Origin: Calidifontibacillus oryziterrae
Lineage (GTDB): Bacteria; Bacillota; Bacilli; Bacillales; Bacillaceae_J
Assembly: GCF_000331575.1 (NCBI RefSeq)
Contig: NZ_ANOK01000005.1
Coordinates: forward strand, 124,001-188,000
Reading direction: 5' to 3'
Length of the DNA stretch: 64,000 nucleotides
This document shows positions 60,741-64,000 of the stretch, one piece after another. The number at the start of each line of letters is the position of its first letter. The first letter of the stretch is position 1. The notes under the pieces were generated by a model. The model searched no databases. It worked only from the letters and a program-made list of their open reading frames with translations, and was not told the DNA's origin. Both the position numbers and the translations under genes were made by a program.

Positions 60741-61694
60741 TTAGGCCGAAAAGGTTTTCACCTTATTGTAAATAACTGTACCCGTCTCACCAAGAACCGC
60801 TTCTTTCGCTTTTTCTAATGAAGAAATAATCGCTTTTCTTCCTGGTTTTGATTCGACGAATTTAATGGCGGCTTCTACTTTAGGAAGCATACTACCTGGT
60901 GGAAATTGACCTTCATCTATTAATGATTTAGCTTCCTCAACAGATAACGATTTTAAATCAACTTGGTTTGGTTTTCCAAAGTTTATTGCGATTTTTTCGA
61001 CTGCAGTAAGTATAAACAGAAAATCAGCATCAATTTCTTCAGCTAAACATTCACTAGCTAAATCCTTGTCAATTACTGCTTCGACACCGATTAAATCGTT
61101 ACCTTTTTCAATAACAGGTATTCCACCACCACCAACTGTAATGACGACTTGACCAGTATTGACTAAGCTTTCGATTGTTTCTTTTTCAATAACCTTTAAT
61201 GGTTTTGGCGATGGAATAACTTTACGATATCCTCGACCAGAATCTTCTATATATTTATCATTGCTCTCTGCCATTAGCTTTTCAGCTTCCTCTTTCGTGT
61301 AAAAACCACCAATCGGTTTCGTCGGATTCTGAAAGGCAGGATCATTCGAATCAACAACTACATGAGTAACGATTGTTGCGACCGGCTTTTTCATATAACG
61401 TTCACGTAGCTCTTTTCTTATGCCATTTTGCAGGTGATACCCAATATAACCTTGGCTCATTGCACCACATTCTGGAAAAGGCATTTCAGGTATATTCGGA
61501 TTTTGCTTTGAAGCAATCTCAAAGGCAAGGTTGATTGCCCCTACTTGCGGACCATTCCCGTGTGCAATTATGACATCATGTCCTTGTTCAATCAGGTCAA
61601 CAATAGGTTTCGCTGCTTCTTTAACTAATTGGAGCTGTTCTGAAGGTGTATTACCAAGAGCATTTCCACCTAGAGCAATTAAAATTTTACTCAT
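60741..61694 (-). CDS. arcC: carbamate kinase (ArcC/AllK-like)
   Basis: A 317-residue kinase that makes ATP from carbamoyl phosphate and ADP. It begins ILIALGGNALGN and has IIAHGNGPQVGAINLAFE, GGGGIPVIE, the ADP-side VEAVIDKDLASECLAEE and GSMLPKVEAAIKFV. AGGAGG precedes the ATG. It starts two bases after the stop of the DUF1116 gene, so it is the last gene of that operon. With a DUF1116 partner it more likely serves a transcarbamylase pathway (AllK role) than arginine deiminase. Confidence 0.94.
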   Translation of the reverse strand: MSKILIALGGNALGNTPSEQLQLVKEAAKPIVDLIEQGHDVIIAHGNGPQVGAINLAFEIASKQNPNIPEMPFPECGAMSQGYIGYHLQNGIRKELRERYMKKPVATIVTHVVVDSNDPAFQNPTKPIGGFYTKEEAEKLMAESNDKYIEDSGRGYRKVIPSPKPLKVIEKETIESLVNTGQVVITVGGGGIPVIEKGNDLIGVEAVIDKDLASECLAEEIDADFLFILTAVEKIAINFGKPNQVDLKSLSVEEAKSLIDEGQFPPGSMLPKVEAAIKFVESKPGRKAIISSLEKAKEAVLGETGTVIYNKVKTFSA

Positions 61695-61696
61695 GC

Positions 61697-63121
61697 CTAT
61701 TTTTCCTCCTTATACGCTTCATACAAAGCAAGTAAGCCCTTATCAAAGCATGGTTTTGGCGGATGTACAATTCCTGCACCAATTTGTCCAACACCAGCAA
61801 CCTTATGGGCAACCCCAGTATTAATGACTGGCAAAATTCCTGTGTCGATTACTTTTCGGACATCGATTCCAAAAGCACCACCACGGAAATTAAGAGTAGG
61901 TATTGAATTGTTGCTATTTTCTCCAACTGTAATATCATACATTTGCTCACTATACTGAATAGCGTCCTCTACTTCTCCACCAACAAATTGAACAATAGCA
62001 GGTGCTCCACCCATAGCAAAGCCGCCAATACCCATTGTCTCTGTAATTGCACTGTCACCTAGGTCACGTGCTGCATCTTCATCCGAAAAGCCTGGAAACA
62101 ATAGGCCTTTAACAAATTCTGCAGGTGCTGTGAACCATTCTTTTTCCCCTAGACCACTTATTCTAATACCAAACTCAACACCATTTCGAGCCATTGTTGT
62201 AACGACTGTTGAATATGGAACGCCATGACCTGCGTCTAAAGCTGATTTACATGCAGGCATTGATAAGTTTAAGAAATAATGCTCATTTTTCTTAATAAAT
62301 GATAGTACTTCATTGAGCTCCTCTTTATTTAAATCTGTTTCCAAGAAATAACCAACAATTTCTCGGTAAAATAAGCTTGTTGCTGCTTTATTACGATTAT
62401 GGCATTCATCACCCATATGAAGAGCTTGAGAAATAATTGATTTTAAATCGATTCCATTTGTTTTAACCAATGCCTTTTTTAAAGCTGGTGCAAATGAATC
62501 TTTAATCCATTTCAAACGATCAATAACTTCTTCAGAAAAAGCCCCGAATCGTAAAACCTTCCCTAAGCCTTCATTTACTGTACAATATGCTCTATTTCCG
62601 TGTACTCTATTCTCGATAATATGAACTGGCATAGATGCTGATACAATCCCAGCCATTGGACCAACAGTCGAGTGCTCATTACATGGTGAAAAATCAATTT
62701 CGCCGGATTCAGCTAATTTACGAGCTTCATCTTCATTCGTTGCAAGTCCTTCGAATAAAAGAGCACCAATTACGGCTCCTTGCATTGGGCCGCACATATT
62801 TCTCCATTCAACAGGTGGACCAGCATGTAAGATCTTTTTTGGATGCATGCCTGGAATCACGTTTCCTGCCAGGTCAATATCAACTAAGTGAGGATGTGCA
62901 TCCTTAATACGTTTAATAGCTTCTAGGTTAGCTTCTTCTACTTTTTCGTTATCTACTAAAAAATCTAATGCTTCAATCAGTTTAATATTCCCACCCGCTG
63001 GTGGCTGCCAATCAACTTGGACTGACTCTACCCTTTGCAGGTCTAAATCTTCCTTAAATTTTGAAGTACCAATATTTATCACCTTTAATGGTTGAGAAAA
63101 TAAACCATCGTATTTACTCAT
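61697..63121 (-). CDS. DUF1116 protein, AllG (YlbE)-like oxamate transcarbamylase subunit
   Basis: About 474 residues. The blocks NIGTSKFKEDLDLQ, VDWQPPAGGNIKLIEAL, GPPVEWRNMCGPMQGAVIGA and FSPCNEHSTVGPMAGI are those of the DUF1116 family. In E. coli the DUF1116 protein YlbE (AllG) works with FdrA (AllF) and YlbF (AllH) as oxamate transcarbamylase, with carbamate kinase encoded nearby. Carbamate kinase directly downstream here supports the same logic. The start may be 63121 or 63127; spacing from AGGGGG favours 63121. FdrA-like and YlbF-like genes were not seen in this window and may lie beyond the right edge. Confidence 0.87.
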   Translation of the reverse strand: MSKYDGLFSQPLKVINIGTSKFKEDLDLQRVESVQVDWQPPAGGNIKLIEALDFLVDNEKVEEANLEAIKRIKDAHPHLVDIDLAGNVIPGMHPKKILHAGPPVEWRNMCGPMQGAVIGALLFEGLATNEDEARKLAESGEIDFSPCNEHSTVGPMAGIVSASMPVHIIENRVHGNRAYCTVNEGLGKVLRFGAFSEEVIDRLKWIKDSFAPALKKALVKTNGIDLKSIISQALHMGDECHNRNKAATSLFYREIVGYFLETDLNKEELNEVLSFIKKNEHYFLNLSMPACKSALDAGHGVPYSTVVTTMARNGVEFGIRISGLGEKEWFTAPAEFVKGLLFPGFSDEDAARDLGDSAITETMGIGGFAMGGAPAIVQFVGGEVEDAIQYSEQMYDITVGENSNNSIPTLNFRGGAFGIDVRKVIDTGILPVINTGVAHKVAGVGQIGAGIVHPPKPCFDKGLLALYEAYKEEK

Positions 63122-63133
63122 TTTCATTGCCCC

Positions 63134-64000
63134 CTATCCTATCAACTGAGTTTCAGCGCTTGTATTTGCACTAGTTAACGCTGTATCGACTATGTTTTGC
63201 CCCCAGTTCCCTACCCAAGGAATGATTGCTAGTATAATTGCCGGAGCATATTTCAGATCAACAGCTTGGAATGCCTGCGAGCCAATAATCAGTCCAATAT
63301 ATATTAAGATCGGTACAATTGCTTCTAACGGAATAATTGTCAATAGCAAGGATATAAGCCCTAACCAAGTCAATAATAGTATCGCTAAACCTGTTGCCCA
63401 TGCATAGCCAAGTCGGGCACCAGCTTCCTTCCAGCCTGGATGACCAATAAATACGGCTGTTGGGAAAGGACTACCAAATAAACTTGCTAGGATTGTCGTT
63501 GATCCATCTGCTAATAAAGCTTGTCTTGTGTTGTAATGGTCACCCGCAACCTCAGCGCTTTCAATGTTGTCAATCGTTTCGAAGAAATTGTAAATCCCTA
63601 ATGGAATCGCTGCGATTAAATAAGGTGCCGCTTCCGAAAAACCATTCATAATTCGTTCAATTGAAAAAGTTGGCAATGAAAACTCGACCTGTTTAGCTGC
63701 TTCTGATACTTCTTTAATGTCCATAAAACCAGTTAACCAGCCAATTATGGTTCCAACTATAATTGCAAACAATCCTACTGGTATATGAAACGGAAATTTA
63801 ATTTTTCCAAACCAGCCTAGAAAAATTATGACTAAGGATATTAAGCCAATGTATGGTAAATCAAATGTTTGCATTGCCGGTGTCATGGCGATGAAAGTTA
63901 ATGACACACCCGCAAGGGAACCTAACATTGCAGCTCTAGGTAATAGTTCTCTTACCTTCGGGCCAATAGCAGCCCCTAAAAGCTCAACGAGTCCTTCAAC
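63134..64000 (-). CDS. NCS2-type purine/xanthine/uracil permease (partial, runs off the right edge)
   Basis: The frame is open to position 64000 (it begins inside a gene with VEGLVELLGAAIGPKVREL), so the 5' end is outside the window. Visible are at least seven helices and the late ADGSTTILASLFGSPFPTAV stretch of nucleobase permeases related to AzgA/UraA. It ends 6-12 bp before the DUF1116 gene, in one operon with carbamate kinase. That context points to import of a purine, uracil or ureide-like compound that is later turned into a carbamoyl donor. Confidence 0.85.
   Translation of the reverse strand, partial: VEGLVELLGAAIGPKVRELLPRAAMLGSLAGVSLTFIAMTPAMQTFDLPYIGLISLVIIFLGWFGKIKFPFHIPVGLFAIIVGTIIGWLTGFMDIKEVSEAAKQVEFSLPTFSIERIMNGFSEAAPYLIAAIPLGIYNFFETIDNIESAEVAGDHYNTRQALLADGSTTILASLFGSPFPTAVFIGHPGWKEAGARLGYAWATGLAILLLTWLGLISLLLTIIPLEAIVPILIYIGLIIGSQAFQAVDLKYAPAIILAIIPWVGNWGQNIVDTALTSANTSAETQLIG

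Overview
The window looks like a chromosome segment from a low-GC Gram-positive of the Bacillaceae. It is AT-rich, has strong AGGAGG-type ribosome binding sites, frequent TTG/GTG starts, lipoprotein signal peptides, and small proteins typical of Bacillus (DUF2653/YxcD-like, DUF188/YqxD-like, FmdB-type, TerC with a manganese riboswitch). No rRNA, tRNA, insertion sequence, prophage or CRISPR array was seen. Most gaps carry tandem minisatellites or palindromic repeats, each gap with its own sequence.

Layout. 1-6.7 kb: end of an amino-acid ABC importer, an AGCS alanine/glycine symporter, an acyltransferase-3 membrane protein, a double P-loop ATPase and an ABC-F protein. 7-14.5 kb: formate-tetrahydrofolate ligase, a zinc-ribbon protein, a response regulator/histidine kinase/lipoprotein operon, and release factor 3. 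14.8-31.3 kb: a run of 17 genes on the minus strand forming a bacterial microcompartment (BMC) locus. 31.7-37.7 kb: a tryptophanase-like lyase, two paralogous acetyl-CoA hydrolase/transferases and a LytTR regulator. 38-49.5 kb: Hsp20, PurC, a DASS carboxylate transporter, two small proteins, a P-type calcium-type ATPase with an internal pentapeptide repeat, TerC behind a Mn2+ riboswitch, proline dehydrogenase and a drug-efflux MFS protein. 49.9-58.8 kb: a DDAH-type hydrolase, an amino-acid ABC importer, a WG-repeat lipoprotein, an MFS transporter, a DUF188 protein, a NUDIX fusion and a zinc ribbon. 59.2-64 kb: serA behind a ZTP riboswitch, then carbamate kinase, a DUF1116 (AllG-like) protein and an NCS2-type permease that runs off the window.

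Main result. The BMC locus combines, in transcription order, a ribose-type ABC importer (binding protein, ATPase, permease), a methylthioribose-kinase-like enzyme, a methylthioribose-1-phosphate-isomerase-like enzyme, a class II aldolase with a C-terminal encapsulation-like helix, a PduP/EutE-like acylating aldehyde dehydrogenase with an N-terminal encapsulation-like helix, five BMC-domain shell proteins, PduL phosphotransacylase, a BMC pentamer protein, a binding-protein-like protein with no signal peptide, a CoA-disulfide-reductase-like flavoprotein, and two CoA-transferase-fold subunits whose canonical catalytic glutamate appears to be missing. The simplest reading is a metabolosome that takes up a 5-modified ribose (5-deoxyribose or 5-methylthioribose), phosphorylates and isomerises it, and cleaves it to dihydroxyacetone phosphate plus acetaldehyde (or methylthioacetaldehyde). 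The aldehyde would then be oxidised inside the shell to acyl-CoA and acyl phosphate. The individual reactions are established in the methylthioribose and 5-deoxyribose salvage families. Their packaging in this BMC is my inference, and I could not check whether this locus type has already been catalogued.

Other points of interest: a nested hairpin element found after two unrelated substrate-binding-protein genes, a roughly 207-bp structured repeat present twice, a family of short palindromes around a GGAtc/GGTCC core, and a ZTP riboswitch ahead of serine biosynthesis.
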